From: Caldilineales bacterium
Lineage (GTDB): Bacteria > Chloroflexota > Anaerolineae > J102
Length of the DNA stretch: 56,483 nt
Assembly: GCA_019695115.1 (NCBI GenBank)
Contig: JAIBAP010000038.1
Location: 1-56,483 of the forward strand
Reading direction: 5' to 3'
In this document: in pieces, positions 24,711-34,301 of the stretch
How the letters are laid out: every line of letters starts with the position of its first letter
How positions within the stretch are numbered: position 1 is the stretch's first letter
Notes under the pieces: generated by a model
What the model was told of the DNA's origin: nothing
Databases searched by the model: none
The model's input: only the letters and a program-made list of their open reading frames with translations
Made by a program: the position numbers and the translations under genes

Positions 24711-27700
24711 ATGGAGAACTCGACCATGTGGAACCAGATTACCGAAGCCGTCCGGCAGCCGCCGCGCAGGACGGGCTTGTGGGCCTGGCTGGCCGCCAAA
24801 GTAGACCTGGCCCAATACCGGCCGCAGGCGGCGCCTGGGGTGGAGGTCAGCCATTTGCAGGGGCGCGAGGGCGAGTATTATGTGATCAAGAATCCCGCTG
24901 CCAAGACCTATTACCGGCTGAACGACAAGGATTTCTTCCTCTGGCAGCAGATGGATGGCACGAAAAGTGTCAAAGACCTGGTGATCGCCTTTTTCACCGC
25001 CTATGGTTCCTTCGCCTTCCCCCGTGTGGCAACGCTGGTGCAGGGTCTGAAAACAAACCTCCTTCTCAGCGATCAGCCGGCGGGCGTCTATCAAGCAACG
25101 CATCGCCAACTTGAGCAACGCCGCCCCGACCATTGGTTGAACTCACTCTGGCAGGGATTCTTGCAGCGACCCTTCGCCATCGATGGGCTGGATGGGATCA
25201 TCGGCGGGGTCTATCGCCGCGTGGCCTGGCTGTTCTACACCCGTATCGTTCAAATCCTCTTCCTCCTCATCAGCATCCTGGGCCTGGTCGCCTTTGTCCG
25301 CTTGATGAGGGCGGGCGGTCACAACTTGTTCAGAAGCGGTGGGTCGGTGTTGCTTGGGCTACTCAGCCTTCTCATCGCCAATATGGTCGTCATCTTCGTC
25401 CACGAAATGGGTCACGCGCTAACCGTCAAACACTACGGTCGCGAGGTGCGACGGGCCGGGTTTATGATCTACTTTGGCATGCCTGCCTTTTTCGTCGATA
25501 CCACCGACATCTGGATGGAAGCCAAACGCGGTCGTCTGGCCGTCACCTGGGCGGGGCCTTATATCAACCTCGTTTGTAGTGGGTTGGCGGTCATCCTCCT
25601 TACCCTTTGGCCGGCGATGCGAGGCGCCGGTTTCCTTTTCCAGTTCGCTTTCCTGGGCTACCTCATTGTCTTCGTCAACCTCAACCCGCTGCTGCAACTG
25701 GATGGCTACTATCTGCTGATGGATTGGCTGGAAATCCCGCTGCTGCGCTTCAAATCCCTCAGCTTCTTGCGCGAGGGTTTGCCCAAGAAATTTCGTCGCC
25801 CCGACCCCACAGCGCCGGGACGAGCGCGCTTCGCCCTGCCTTCGCTCTCGGCCTTTTCGCGCGAAGAGCGGATTTTCGCTGTTTTCGGGCTGCTTTCGGC
25901 CATTTGGTCGGTCTATGCCATCTATCTGGCCGGCTCCTTCTGGCAGCGGCAACTCGCCAACTCGGTCAACGCCCTCCTTCGGCAAGGTAATGATGCCGGC
26001 CGCTTTGCCGCTGCACTCGGCGGCGTAGCCATCAGCCTGCCCTTTGTCCTCGCCCTGGGCTTTGCGGCTTTCGCTCTGGGCCGCGGCTTGCTGAAATCGC
26101 TGGCGCGCAAGGGGGTCTTTGCCAGCAATACCCGCGTCGCCGTGCTCCTGGCTGCAGGCGCCCTCGGCCTCAGCCTCGCCCCTCGCCGGCTGGCGGCGCC
26201 CATTCTGGTCACAGGTCTGAGCCTGGCCGCCCTGATCGTCGCTGTGATCATGGCCGCTCGCAACATCCGCGTTTATGCCGGGGCGCGCAGGGTCTGGCAT
26301 TTCTGGCTGCTGGGCGGTTTGGCGGCGCTGTTGTTGGCGGTCGAGGCAGCGACGATGGCTGGCTGGCTGGCGCCCGATTTGTTCTGGTTGATCAACCTGG
26401 CCCTCACCGTACTGGCGCTGGCATCGTTGGCCGGGGCGTTGTTCGAGTTCACCGCCCGCGGGCGGACGAGTTTTGGCCCGGCCTGGATTCTGATCGGCCT
26501 CGGCCTGGCCTCGGCAGCGCTTGCCACCCTCCTGAGGTCCGCCGCCCCCGAATTGCTTGTACTCGGCTTGCTCCTGCTGGCCACCGGACTCTTTTTGTAC
26601 GATCTATCCTCGCGACGTCTTCAGCTGACGCTGCCACGACCCGATTTCGCTGCCGATCTCGATGACGAAGTGCGTTTACAGCGGGCGGTCGGTTGGATGA
26701 TGAACGGCATCAACCATGTGGTTGGCGAAATCTCAGGCCCACGAGCCGAAAGACGAGTGCGGGCGCGATTGCAGGGCAATGCCGCCACGGCCGGCTGGCG
26801 CATCGGCATCGATGCTTCAGACACGCGCCCCCCCGCCGATATGACGCTGGCCGAGCAGGGGCGCGAGTCGGCAGAGGCTATGAATGTGCTACTCGAACTG
26901 GTGCAGGCCGAGATCGGCGATAAGCTGACAACCAGGACGCTCCAACATGCCTATGACTTGCTTCCCTGGGAAGAACGCGAGATCGGCGCTGAAGTCCTCT
27001 TTCCCCAGGTCGAGCGGGCGGCGGCGCTCAGCCGCGATTTCAGGGATACGCGCAACGACTACACGGCCCTACTGCGCCAAATGCCACTCTTTGCCAGCAT
27101 GACCGCCCACGAGATCCAACTACTCGCGCGGCGGTTGAAAGCCACGACGCACCCCGCCGGCGAGGTCATCATCCGCCAGGGAGAGACCGGAGATCGCTTC
27201 TACATCATCAAACAAGGTGAGGTGGAGGTCAGCCGGGCGGACGAGCGCGGCGTGACCGAGGTGGTGGCGCGGCTCCACCGCGGCGACTACTTCGGCGAGT
27301 TGGCCCTCCTGGCTGACGCCCCCCGCAATGCCACCTGCCGCGCCCTCATTTCCACACAGACTGTGGCCCTCAGTCGCCGCGAGTTCGAGCTGCTGGTGAA
27401 GAACCGCTTTGCCATGCGCGAAAAGCTGGACAGGTCGATCACCCACGCCGACCTGTTGCGCCGCATCCCCCTGTTCGACGAACTGGATGGGCGGCAAATC
27501 CAGCAGCTCACCGCCGAATTGCATCCACGCCAGCTTGAGGCCGGCGTCGAGTTGATCCGCCAGGGCGAGGAAGGCGACGCCTTCTACATCATCGAGGCCG
27601 GGCGGATGCAGGTGTCGGTCGGCGAGCTGGGCCAGGAGCGCATCGTGCGCGAGTTGGGGCCGGGTGAATATGTGGGCGAGGTGGCCTTGCTGCACAAGGT

Positions 27701-27869
27701 GCCGCGCACGGCCACGGTGCGGGCGCTGACGGCGGGACGGGTGTTGGTGCTGGACAAAGAATCGTTCGACCGTTTCGTTTCCATGCATTTGCAGGCGGGT
27801 CGCATGCTAGAGCGCACAGCCAGCCGCCATCTGGTCGATTCGCGCCGGGCGGCGCTCTCAGCCGCCTGA
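24711..27869 (+). CDS. PqqD-like/M50 membrane metalloprotease fused to two cNMP-binding domains
   Basis: The protein has 1052 residues from ATG 24711 with GGAG upstream. Residues 35-110 resemble the PqqD/RiPP-recognition fold (YYVIKNPAAKTYYRLNDKDFFLWQQMDGTKSV, with breaks, then LVIAFF). A membrane domain follows: HEMGH zinc motif at 231-235, DIWMEAKRGRLAVTWAGPYIN, and the third-ligand motif NLNPLLQLDGYY with Asp331, as in S2P/M50 site-2 proteases and 'putative peptide zinc metalloprotease' proteins. About ten more membrane helices reach residue 650. After a cytosolic linker come two cNMP domains (about 788-895 and 918-1030) with intact cassettes, FGELALLADAPRNAT and VGEVALLHKVPRTAT, both holding the Glu and Arg that bind cyclic nucleotide. 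Likely role: cAMP-gated cleavage or export of the upstream peptide. The domain calls are strong; the role is inference. Confidence 0.85.
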   Translation: MENSTMWNQITEAVRQPPRRTGLWAWLAAKVDLAQYRPQAAPGVEVSHLQGREGEYYVIKNPAAKTYYRLNDKDFFLWQQMDGTKSVKDLVIAFFTAYGSFAFPRVATLVQGLKTNLLLSDQPAGVYQATHRQLEQRRPDHWLNSLWQGFLQRPFAIDGLDGIIGGVYRRVAWLFYTRIVQILFLLISILGLVAFVRLMRAGGHNLFRSGGSVLLGLLSLLIANMVVIFVHEMGHALTVKHYGREVRRAGFMIYFGMPAFFVDTTDIWMEAKRGRLAVTWAGPYINLVCSGLAVILLTLWPAMRGAGFLFQFAFLGYLIVFVNLNPLLQLDGYYLLMDWLEIPLLRFKSLSFLREGLPKKFRRPDPTAPGRARFALPSLSAFSREERIFAVFGLLSAIWSVYAIYLAGSFWQRQLANSVNALLRQGNDAGRFAAALGGVAISLPFVLALGFAAFALGRGLLKSLARKGVFASNTRVAVLLAAGALGLSLAPRRLAAPILVTGLSLAALIVAVIMAARNIRVYAGARRVWHFWLLGGLAALLLAVEAATMAGWLAPDLFWLINLALTVLALASLAGALFEFTARGRTSFGPAWILIGLGLASAALATLLRSAAPELLVLGLLLLATGLFLYDLSSRRLQLTLPRPDFAADLDDEVRLQRAVGWMMNGINHVVGEISGPRAERRVRARLQGNAATAGWRIGIDASDTRPPADMTLAEQGRESAEAMNVLLELVQAEIGDKLTTRTLQHAYDLLPWEEREIGAEVLFPQVERAAALSRDFRDTRNDYTALLRQMPLFASMTAHEIQLLARRLKATTHPAGEVIIRQGETGDRFYIIKQGEVEVSRADERGVTEVVARLHRGDYFGELALLADAPRNATCRALISTQTVALSRREFELLVKNRFAMREKLDRSITHADLLRRIPLFDELDGRQIQQLTAELHPRQLEAGVELIRQGEEGDAFYIIEAGRMQVSVGELGQERIVRELGPGEYVGEVALLHKVPRTATVRALTAGRVLVLDKESFDRFVSMHLQAGRMLERTASRHLVDSRRAALSAA

Positions 27870-27913
27870 TTCCAACACCCAAACGCACCTACGAGTCGCC
27901 CTTCACCCTCCGC

Positions 27914-27951
27914 CTCATCGTCCATCGTCCTCCGTCCTCCGTCCATCGCCC
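27914..27951. repeat. Heptanucleotide array, TCCATCG/TCCTCCG type
   Basis: Five to six 7-base units (TCCATCG, TCCTCCG) follow the protease gene in the 178-bp gap before the zinc-finger gene. No gene or clear terminator is seen in the rest of the gap. Confidence 0.8.
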
Positions 27952-28047
27952 CATCCTGCGCGAAATGCGCCGCCAATCAAGCTGACCTGGGTTGCAATTT
28001 GCTGATGCGGCGCTGCCGCTCATACAATGGCCGTATGAGGAGGCGCT

Positions 28048-28260
28048 ATGAACTGCTGGCATTGTGATCGCCCCGCCCACGCCTGTTGCCGTTTCTGCGG
28101 GCGGGCTGTGTGCAAAGAACATACCCAGGTTTTTCCCCACATCGAAGCCATCTACCGCAACGATCAGGGCGCATACAAGGCCCTGGTGGTGGCGAATGCT
28201 GTCTATTGCGGCGCCTGTCAGCCGCGCGAAGACCCTATCGATCTGCCGCCGTTACCCTGA
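28048..28260 (+). CDS. Small zinc-finger protein (B-box/DUF2180-like)
   Basis: The protein has 70 residues from ATG 28048 with a GAGGAGG ribosome site. Cysteine and histidine pairs occur as CWHC, CCRFCGRAVCKEH and a C-terminal CGAC, enough for two zinc sites in a cross-brace as in B-box or DUF2180 proteins. The segment CRFCGRAVCKEH is the characteristic part. Such proteins are small cytosolic binding modules of unknown function in archaea and Chloroflexota. The 223-bp gap downstream holds no recognisable feature. Confidence 0.72.
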   Translation: MNCWHCDRPAHACCRFCGRAVCKEHTQVFPHIEAIYRNDQGAYKALVVANAVYCGACQPREDPIDLPPLP

Positions 28261-28483
28261 AGCGCACGAAGACGACGGCCAGGAGAGGCTTGGGGAGAGG
28301 CCGACGAGAACTCGGGCCACTGAGTCGCGGCCTGGGGTCGTGAAGCCCGCCGCCGGGGGCCTCGGCAGGCGCAGAAAAAGGAGTCACGCCACTTTGAGCA
28401 GACGGTCAACATTGGTATGATGAACAGTCGCGCTTTCTGCGCCCTGCTTTCCCCACCCCCGACCGCACTCAGGCCCCATCCGC

Positions 28484-29626
28484 ATGCCCGACCCCATCCT
28501 CGCCCCCGGCCTCATCCCCGAACCGCCCGCCGTCCCCCTGGTCGATCGCGGCGCCGGCTTCAAAGAAGGAACCGCCCTCTACCTGGTGCGGCACGGCGAA
28601 TCGATGACCAACACCTACGAGAACATCCACGCCTTCGACCCCAACCTGACGGCGTTGGGGTGGGCGCAGGCGCTGGCCGTGGCCGGGTGGATGGCCGAGC
28701 AAACGCCGGTGGATGTGGTCGTGACCTCGCCCCTCCGTCGAGCCTTCAGCACCGCCCTGGCCATCGCCCATGCTCAGGGCCTGAAACCGGTGGAGATGCC
28801 CGGTCTGGAGGAGTTCAGCCACGAGTTCTGGGATGAGATGCCCTTCCATCACCCCACCCGCCCCTGGTGGGGCCGGCTGGACTGGGAGCCGACCTTCGAG
28901 CAGGCCCCCATCTTCGTTGCCTTCCGCGACCGCGTCTATCAGGCCCTGGCCGAAGTGCTGGAACGATTCGGCGGCCAGCGCATCTGCCTGGTCAGCCACG
29001 GCGGCACCATGAGCGTGCTCACGGCGGCGATGGTCGGCAGCCAGCACCTGGGGGTGTGGAACGCCAACACCGGCGTCAGCCTCTTCGTCTGGCCGGAATG
29101 GAAGCGCTGGCTGGTGCACTACATCAACCGCACCGAACACCTGCTCAGCCTGGACGCCAGGCGCTTTCCCCGACTCGAAGGCGCCCTGCCAACCGACAAC
29201 GGCCTCTGGCGGCTGCCCGACTCCCCCACCCGTCCGCAGGTCGATCCTCGCCTCGGCTACCTGGCCAATCTCCTCCAGCGCAAACACCGCATCCTCTTCC
29301 TGTTCCCGCCCGACCCGTTCACCCCCGTGCGCGTCTCGCTGCGCGCCCGGCGGGCCATGGTCGTCGGCGTCGACCCGTTGGCGCTGGAAGCCGGCGAAGC
29401 CCATCGCGCCCGGCTCAACGCCAACCATATCCGCTTCGAGCACCTCTTCCTGCCCCTGCCCTACCCTGACGGCTACTTCCACTTCGTCGTCTTGGGCGAG
29501 CACCCTGCCCTGGCCGCGGTAGAAGCCAGCGGCGAGATCGCACGCGTACTTGGCGAGGACGGCAGGATCATCCGCCCGGCCGCCCTCACTGGCGAGACCG
29601 TAGCCATCCCCAACGGGCTCTCGTGA
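28484..29626 (+). CDS. Histidine phosphatase fused to a methyltransferase-like C-terminal domain
   Basis: The protein has 380 residues. The N-terminal half (about 28-215) is a histidine phosphatase: YLVRHGESMTNT with the phospho-accepting His, the second Arg in SPLRRAFSTAL, and the later CLVSHGGTMSVL. The C-terminal part (about 265-370) retains the end of a class I methyltransferase: VVGVDPLALEAGEAH, LPLPYPDGYFHFVVLGEHP and EIARVLGEDGRII. The SAM-binding glycine loop is replaced by FLFPPDPFTPVRV, so methyltransferase activity is doubtful. The fusion is unusual. It is followed by a GT39 gene with a four-base GTGA overlap, which suggests work on a phosphorylated sugar or lipid intermediate. Confidence 0.8.
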   Translation: MPDPILAPGLIPEPPAVPLVDRGAGFKEGTALYLVRHGESMTNTYENIHAFDPNLTALGWAQALAVAGWMAEQTPVDVVVTSPLRRAFSTALAIAHAQGLKPVEMPGLEEFSHEFWDEMPFHHPTRPWWGRLDWEPTFEQAPIFVAFRDRVYQALAEVLERFGGQRICLVSHGGTMSVLTAAMVGSQHLGVWNANTGVSLFVWPEWKRWLVHYINRTEHLLSLDARRFPRLEGALPTDNGLWRLPDSPTRPQVDPRLGYLANLLQRKHRILFLFPPDPFTPVRVSLRARRAMVVGVDPLALEAGEAHRARLNANHIRFEHLFLPLPYPDGYFHFVVLGEHPALAAVEASGEIARVLGEDGRIIRPAALTGETVAIPNGLS

Positions 29627-31251
29627 TCCGGCAACCATCGGCTGTTGCCCACCTCACGCTCCGGAGCGATGGGTGGCTGGCGTTGGGCTTCACCGCCTTC
29701 GGCCTCATCGTCCGCCTGTTCTGGGTCTTGCGGCCCCGCGCCGTCCATTGGGACGAGCCTGACTATCTGCTCCTGGCCCGCAATCTCCTGCGCGGCCAGG
29801 GCTACCAGATCCTCGGCCTCCCCGAAACCCATCTCCCCCCCATCGCTCCCTGGCTGGCGACGGCGTCGCTGGCCCTGGGGACACCCGTCGACCTGGCCAT
29901 GAGCCTGTGGCACGCCCTGGCCGGCGCCCTCTTCTGCGGGCTGATCTTCCTCATCGCCCTGGACATCGGCGGCCACCGGCCGGCGGCCTTGTGGACCGGT
30001 TTGCTGGCTGTCGTGGCCTCGCCGCTCGTCGTCCGCCCCCTCTACTGGGGCAGCATGACCGAATCGCTGTTCTTGCTCTGGCTCTGGCTGGGGCTGTGGG
30101 CGGTCTGGCGGCTGCTGCACGGCGGGAGCTGGCGGGCCGGGCTGGCCGCGGGCCTGGCCCTGGCCCTCAGCTATCTCACCCGACCCGAAGGTCTGCTGTG
30201 GTGGGCGCTGTTTGCCGCCGTCGCCCTGGCCCTGGTCATCGGCCGGCGCGAGTTCCGCCGGCAGGTCTGGCCGGGTCTGGCCCTCTACCTGCTCGTCTTC
30301 CTCCTCCTATCAGGCAGCTACTGGCTCTACCTCTACCGCAGCACCGGCCAATTCCTGATCAGCGGCAAAACGGGCATCACCCTGCTCCAGGCCGAGAGCG
30401 TCAACAAAGATGTGAGCGTCGTCCTCGACAGTTCCGGCCAGGAGGTCTTGTGGCTGTCGCCCGAGCGCTACCAGATCGGCATCGCCTCATCGGTCGAAAG
30501 TGACCCACTTGGCCTGCTCAAGCGTTTTGTCGCCAATCTCCGCAATCTGCCAGGCGCAGTCCTCGGCGCCCTGGTTCCCGTCCACCTCCTGGTCTTGATC
30601 GGTCTGGGGTTGTGGGCGCAACCGTGGGGGCGAAAGCAGCTGGTCGAGCAGGCGTTCTGGCTGGCCTGTCTGCTGCCGCTGGCCATCGTCCCTCTAACGC
30701 ACCTGCTACCCCGCCTGCTTGTGCCCTTGCTGCCGGTGGCGCTGGTCTGGGCAGGGCAGGGCGTGCAGCGGCTGGTGGAGTGGGGTCGCGGCGCCGCCTG
30801 GCCCTGGCCGCGGCTGAGCGGGCAGATGCCCCGGCTGCTTGCCTGGCTCTGGCCGCTCTTGCTGGCCCTGTTCCTGGTCGCTCTGGCCGCCAACAGCCAG
30901 ATCGACGACGAACGGGCCGGCCAGGCCACGATCACCCCCGGCCACAAACAGGCGGGCCTGTGGTTGGCCGCCAACAGCCGGCCCGACCAGGCCATCATGA
31001 CTCGCAACAGCGAGATCGCCCTCTACGCCGACCGTCCCCTGGCCCCACTGCCCAACGCCGAACTCGACCAGGTGCTCGACTACGCCCGGCGACACAAGGC
31101 CGGTTTCCTGGCCATCGATGACATCGAGCTGCGGCTGCTGCGGCCGCAGTTCGCCCACATCGCCGAACCCGGCCAAACCCCACCCCAACTCGAACAAGCG
31201 GCCGTCTTTCCCGGCCCCATGCGCACCACCTACATCTTCCGCTTCCACTGA
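29623..31251 (+). CDS. GT39/ArnT-like polytopic glycosyltransferase
   Basis: The protein has 542 residues from GTG 29623, overlapping the phosphatase stop by four bases. About eleven membrane helices are predicted by eye. The first outside loop has HWDEPDYLLLARNLL, the acidic motif after helix 1 that binds the lipid-phosphate sugar donor in GT-C enzymes. A soluble C-terminal domain (about 420-542) includes MTRNSEIALYADR. It probably transfers a sugar from a polyprenyl-phosphate carrier outside the membrane. uvrA starts nine bases downstream and may share the transcript. Confidence 0.83.
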   Translation: MIRQPSAVAHLTLRSDGWLALGFTAFGLIVRLFWVLRPRAVHWDEPDYLLLARNLLRGQGYQILGLPETHLPPIAPWLATASLALGTPVDLAMSLWHALAGALFCGLIFLIALDIGGHRPAALWTGLLAVVASPLVVRPLYWGSMTESLFLLWLWLGLWAVWRLLHGGSWRAGLAAGLALALSYLTRPEGLLWWALFAAVALALVIGRREFRRQVWPGLALYLLVFLLLSGSYWLYLYRSTGQFLISGKTGITLLQAESVNKDVSVVLDSSGQEVLWLSPERYQIGIASSVESDPLGLLKRFVANLRNLPGAVLGALVPVHLLVLIGLGLWAQPWGRKQLVEQAFWLACLLPLAIVPLTHLLPRLLVPLLPVALVWAGQGVQRLVEWGRGAAWPWPRLSGQMPRLLAWLWPLLLALFLVALAANSQIDDERAGQATITPGHKQAGLWLAANSRPDQAIMTRNSEIALYADRPLAPLPNAELDQVLDYARRHKAGFLAIDDIELRLLRPQFAHIAEPGQTPPQLEQAAVFPGPMRTTYIFRFH

Positions 31252-31260
31252 CCCACCGTC

Positions 31261-34179
31261 ATGGCTCAAGACAAGCTCATCGTTCGCGGCGCCCGCGAGC
31301 ACAACCTGAAGAATATCACGGTCGAGATCCCGCGCGACCGTCTGGTCGTGATCACCGGACTGTCGGGGTCGGGCAAATCATCGCTGGCCTTCGACACCAT
31401 CTATGCCGAAGGTCAGCGGCGTTATGTCGAGTCACTCTCGGCCTATGCCCGGCAGTTTCTGGGCCTGATGGAAAAGCCCGACATCGACCAGATCGAGGGC
31501 CTCTCCCCGGCCATCTCTATCGACCAGAAAGGCGCCAGCCGCAACCCGCGCTCCACTGTCGGCACCGTCACCGAAGTCTACGACTACCTGCGCCTGCTGT
31601 TTGCCCGCATCGGCATCCCCCACTGCCCCAACTGCGGCCAGCCGATCAGCCGCCAAACCACCGAACAGATCGTCGATACCATCGCCGCCCTGCCCGACCA
31701 CACGCGGCTTCTCATCCTGGCGCCGTTGATCAAAGACCGCAAGGGCGAGCACAAGGCCGTGTTCGAGGATGTACGCAAGGCTGGTTTTGTACGTGTGCGC
31801 GTGAACGGCCAGGTCTTCGACGTCAACGACGAGATCGAGTTGGATCGCTACAAGACCCATACCATCGAGGCCGTCGTCGACCGCGTCATCGTCCAACACG
31901 GCGATGGCAACGGCGCCGGCATGGACTTCACCCGCCTGGCCGACTCGGTGGAGACGGCGCTGCACCTGGGCAGCGGCATCATGACCCTGACCGATGTCAG
32001 CGACCCTGACCGGCCCAGCGACCGGCTGTTCTCGGAACACATGGCCTGCGCCAACTGCGGCCTCAGCCTGCCCGAGATCGAACCCCGCACCTTCTCCTTC
32101 AACTCGCCCCACGGCGCCTGCCCCACCTGCACCGGCCTGGGCACGCAGATGGAGTTCGACCCCGAGCTGATCGTCCCCGACCCTGAACTCTCGTTGGCCG
32201 ATGGCGCCATCCAGCCCTGGTCATCCGACACCAGCACCTACTACCAGGCCCTGCTCGAAGCCGCCGGCCACCACTACGGCATCCCCTTCCAGACGCCCTG
32301 GAAACAGCTCAGCCGCAAACAGCAAGACATCATCCTCTACGGCGGCAAGCGCGAGGAGGCGATACGCGTGCGTTATGTCAATCAACAGGGGATGGAGCGC
32401 GAATACCAGACGGGCTACGAAGGCGTCATCCCCAACCTCCAGCGCCGCTACCGCGAGACGACCTCGGAATATATCCGCAGCGAGTACCTGGAACGCTACA
32501 TGACCCACCGCCCCTGCCCCGCCTGCGGCGGCAAGCGGCTGCGGCCCGAGGCGCTGGCCGTCACGGTCCAGGATTTGAACATCCACCAGATCACGCAGAT
32601 GTCGGTCAGCGAGGGCTTACAGTGGGTGTGCAACCTGCGCGGCTTGCAGCCCGGCGAAAACTACAACGCCGCCCTGCCCGAGGAAGTCCCCCCCGGCTCG
32701 CCCCTCAGCGCCCGCGAATGGACCATCGCCCGCCAGATCCTCAAGGAGATCCAGGCCCGGCTGGGCTTCATGCAGGATGTCGGGCTGGAATACCTGACCA
32801 TCAACCGGCAGGCGGGGACGCTCAGCGGCGGCGAGGCCCAGCGCATCCGCCTGGCCACGCAGATCGGCTCGCAACTGACGGGCGTGCTCTACATCCTGGA
32901 TGAACCGAGCATCGGGCTGCATCAGCGCGACAACGGCCGCCTGCTGCGCACCCTCAGCGGGCTGCGCGACCTGGGCAACACGGTGCTGGTGGTGGAGCAC
33001 GACGAAGAGACGATGCACGCCGCCGATTGGATCATCGACATGGGACCAGGGGCGGGCGAGCATGGCGGCCGGATCGTGGCCGAAGGCTCGGTCGAGGCCA
33101 TCCTCTCCCACCCCGACAGCCTGACCGGCGCCTTCCTCTCTGGCCGCCGCCAGATCGCCATCCCCAAGCAACGACGGCCGGGCAACGGCGATTATCTGAT
33201 CGTGCGCGGGGCGACTGAAAACAATCTCAAGAACCTGGATGTCCGCTTCCCGCTGGGCAAGTTCATCGTCGTCACCGGCGTCAGTGGGTCGGGCAAGTCG
33301 TCATTGGTGGTGGACACGCTGTATCAGGCCATCGCCCGGCGTTTGTATGGGGCGCACGGCAAGCCGGGCAGTCACGAAGGCGTAGAGGGGCTGGAACTGC
33401 TGGACAAAGTCATCGACATCGACCAATCGCCCATCGGTCGCACACCGCACTCCAACCCCGCTACCTACACCGACCTTTTCTCGCCCATCCGCACCCTCTT
33501 CGCCGACCTGCCAGAATCGAAACTGCGCGGCTACAAGCCGGGGCGCTTCTCGTTCAACGTCAAGGGCGGGCGCTGCGAAGCCTGCCAGGGCGACGGCATC
33601 ATCCGCATCGAGATGCAATTTCTGCCCGATGTCTATGTGCCGTGTGAGGTCTGCCACGGCAAGCGCTACAATCGCGAGGCACTGGAGATCAAATACAAGG
33701 GCAAGAGCATCGCTGATGTGCTGGAGATGACGGTGGAGGAAGCCCTGGAATTCTTCGCCAGCATCACCAGCATCCGCAACAAGCTGGACACGATCTTGCG
33801 CGTCGGGCTGGGCTATATCAAGCTCGGCCAACCGGCCACCACCCTCTCTGGCGGCGAGGCCCAGCGCGTCAAGCTGGCCAAAGAACTCTCGCGGCGGGCC
33901 ACCGGCAAGACACTGTACATCCTCGATGAGCCGACCACCGGCCTGCACTTCGCTGACGTGGAAAAGCTGCTGAACGTCCTCCACGACCTGGCCGACCGCG
34001 GCAACACCGTCCTGGTGATCGAGCACAACCTGGACGTGATCAAGACCGCCGACTGGATCATCGACATGGGGCCGGAGGGAGGCGACAAGGGCGGGCGCAT
34101 CGTGGTCGAAGGCCCGCCCGAGCTGGTGGCCCAGCATCCTCGCTCCTACACCGGCCAGTATCTGCGCAGAGTGCTCTGA
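31261..34179 (+). CDS. uvrA: UvrA, excinuclease ABC subunit A
   Basis: The protein has 972 residues, close to the normal 940-980. The two ABC modules are evident: Walker [10 protein letters not shown] near 32 and GVSGSGKSS in the second half, with signatures LSGGEAQRI and LSGGEAQRV and Walker [14 protein letters not shown] and [14 protein letters not shown]. Zinc modules read CPNCGQP, CANCGLS with [13 protein letters not shown] and CEACQGDG with CEVCHGKR. UvrA dimers scan DNA for bulky lesions and load UvrB. No uvrB or uvrC is nearby. No LexA-type box was recognised. Confidence 0.98.
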   Translation: MAQDKLIVRGAREHNLKNITVEIPRDRLVVITGLSGSGKSSLAFDTIYAEGQRRYVESLSAYARQFLGLMEKPDIDQIEGLSPAISIDQKGASRNPRSTVGTVTEVYDYLRLLFARIGIPHCPNCGQPISRQTTEQIVDTIAALPDHTRLLILAPLIKDRKGEHKAVFEDVRKAGFVRVRVNGQVFDVNDEIELDRYKTHTIEAVVDRVIVQHGDGNGAGMDFTRLADSVETALHLGSGIMTLTDVSDPDRPSDRLFSEHMACANCGLSLPEIEPRTFSFNSPHGACPTCTGLGTQMEFDPELIVPDPELSLADGAIQPWSSDTSTYYQALLEAAGHHYGIPFQTPWKQLSRKQQDIILYGGKREEAIRVRYVNQQGMEREYQTGYEGVIPNLQRRYRETTSEYIRSEYLERYMTHRPCPACGGKRLRPEALAVTVQDLNIHQITQMSVSEGLQWVCNLRGLQPGENYNAALPEEVPPGSPLSAREWTIARQILKEIQARLGFMQDVGLEYLTINRQAGTLSGGEAQRIRLATQIGSQLTGVLYILDEPSIGLHQRDNGRLLRTLSGLRDLGNTVLVVEHDEETMHAADWIIDMGPGAGEHGGRIVAEGSVEAILSHPDSLTGAFLSGRRQIAIPKQRRPGNGDYLIVRGATENNLKNLDVRFPLGKFIVVTGVSGSGKSSLVVDTLYQAIARRLYGAHGKPGSHEGVEGLELLDKVIDIDQSPIGRTPHSNPATYTDLFSPIRTLFADLPESKLRGYKPGRFSFNVKGGRCEACQGDGIIRIEMQFLPDVYVPCEVCHGKRYNREALEIKYKGKSIADVLEMTVEEALEFFASITSIRNKLDTILRVGLGYIKLGQPATTLSGGEAQRVKLAKELSRRATGKTLYILDEPTTGLHFADVEKLLNVLHDLADRGNTVLVIEHNLDVIKTADWIIDMGPEGGDKGGRIVVEGPPELVAQHPRSYTGQYLRRVL

Positions 34180-34301
34180 CAGCAGCGAACACCCGACAGG
34201 CGTTTGACTTGCCCCATCATCCGGCATAGAATGAGCAGACCGGCGCCCAGTTGGCGCCGAGTTCGGTCTTCGTCTCACCCCGATTGGCAGCCTTGAAAGC
34301 C

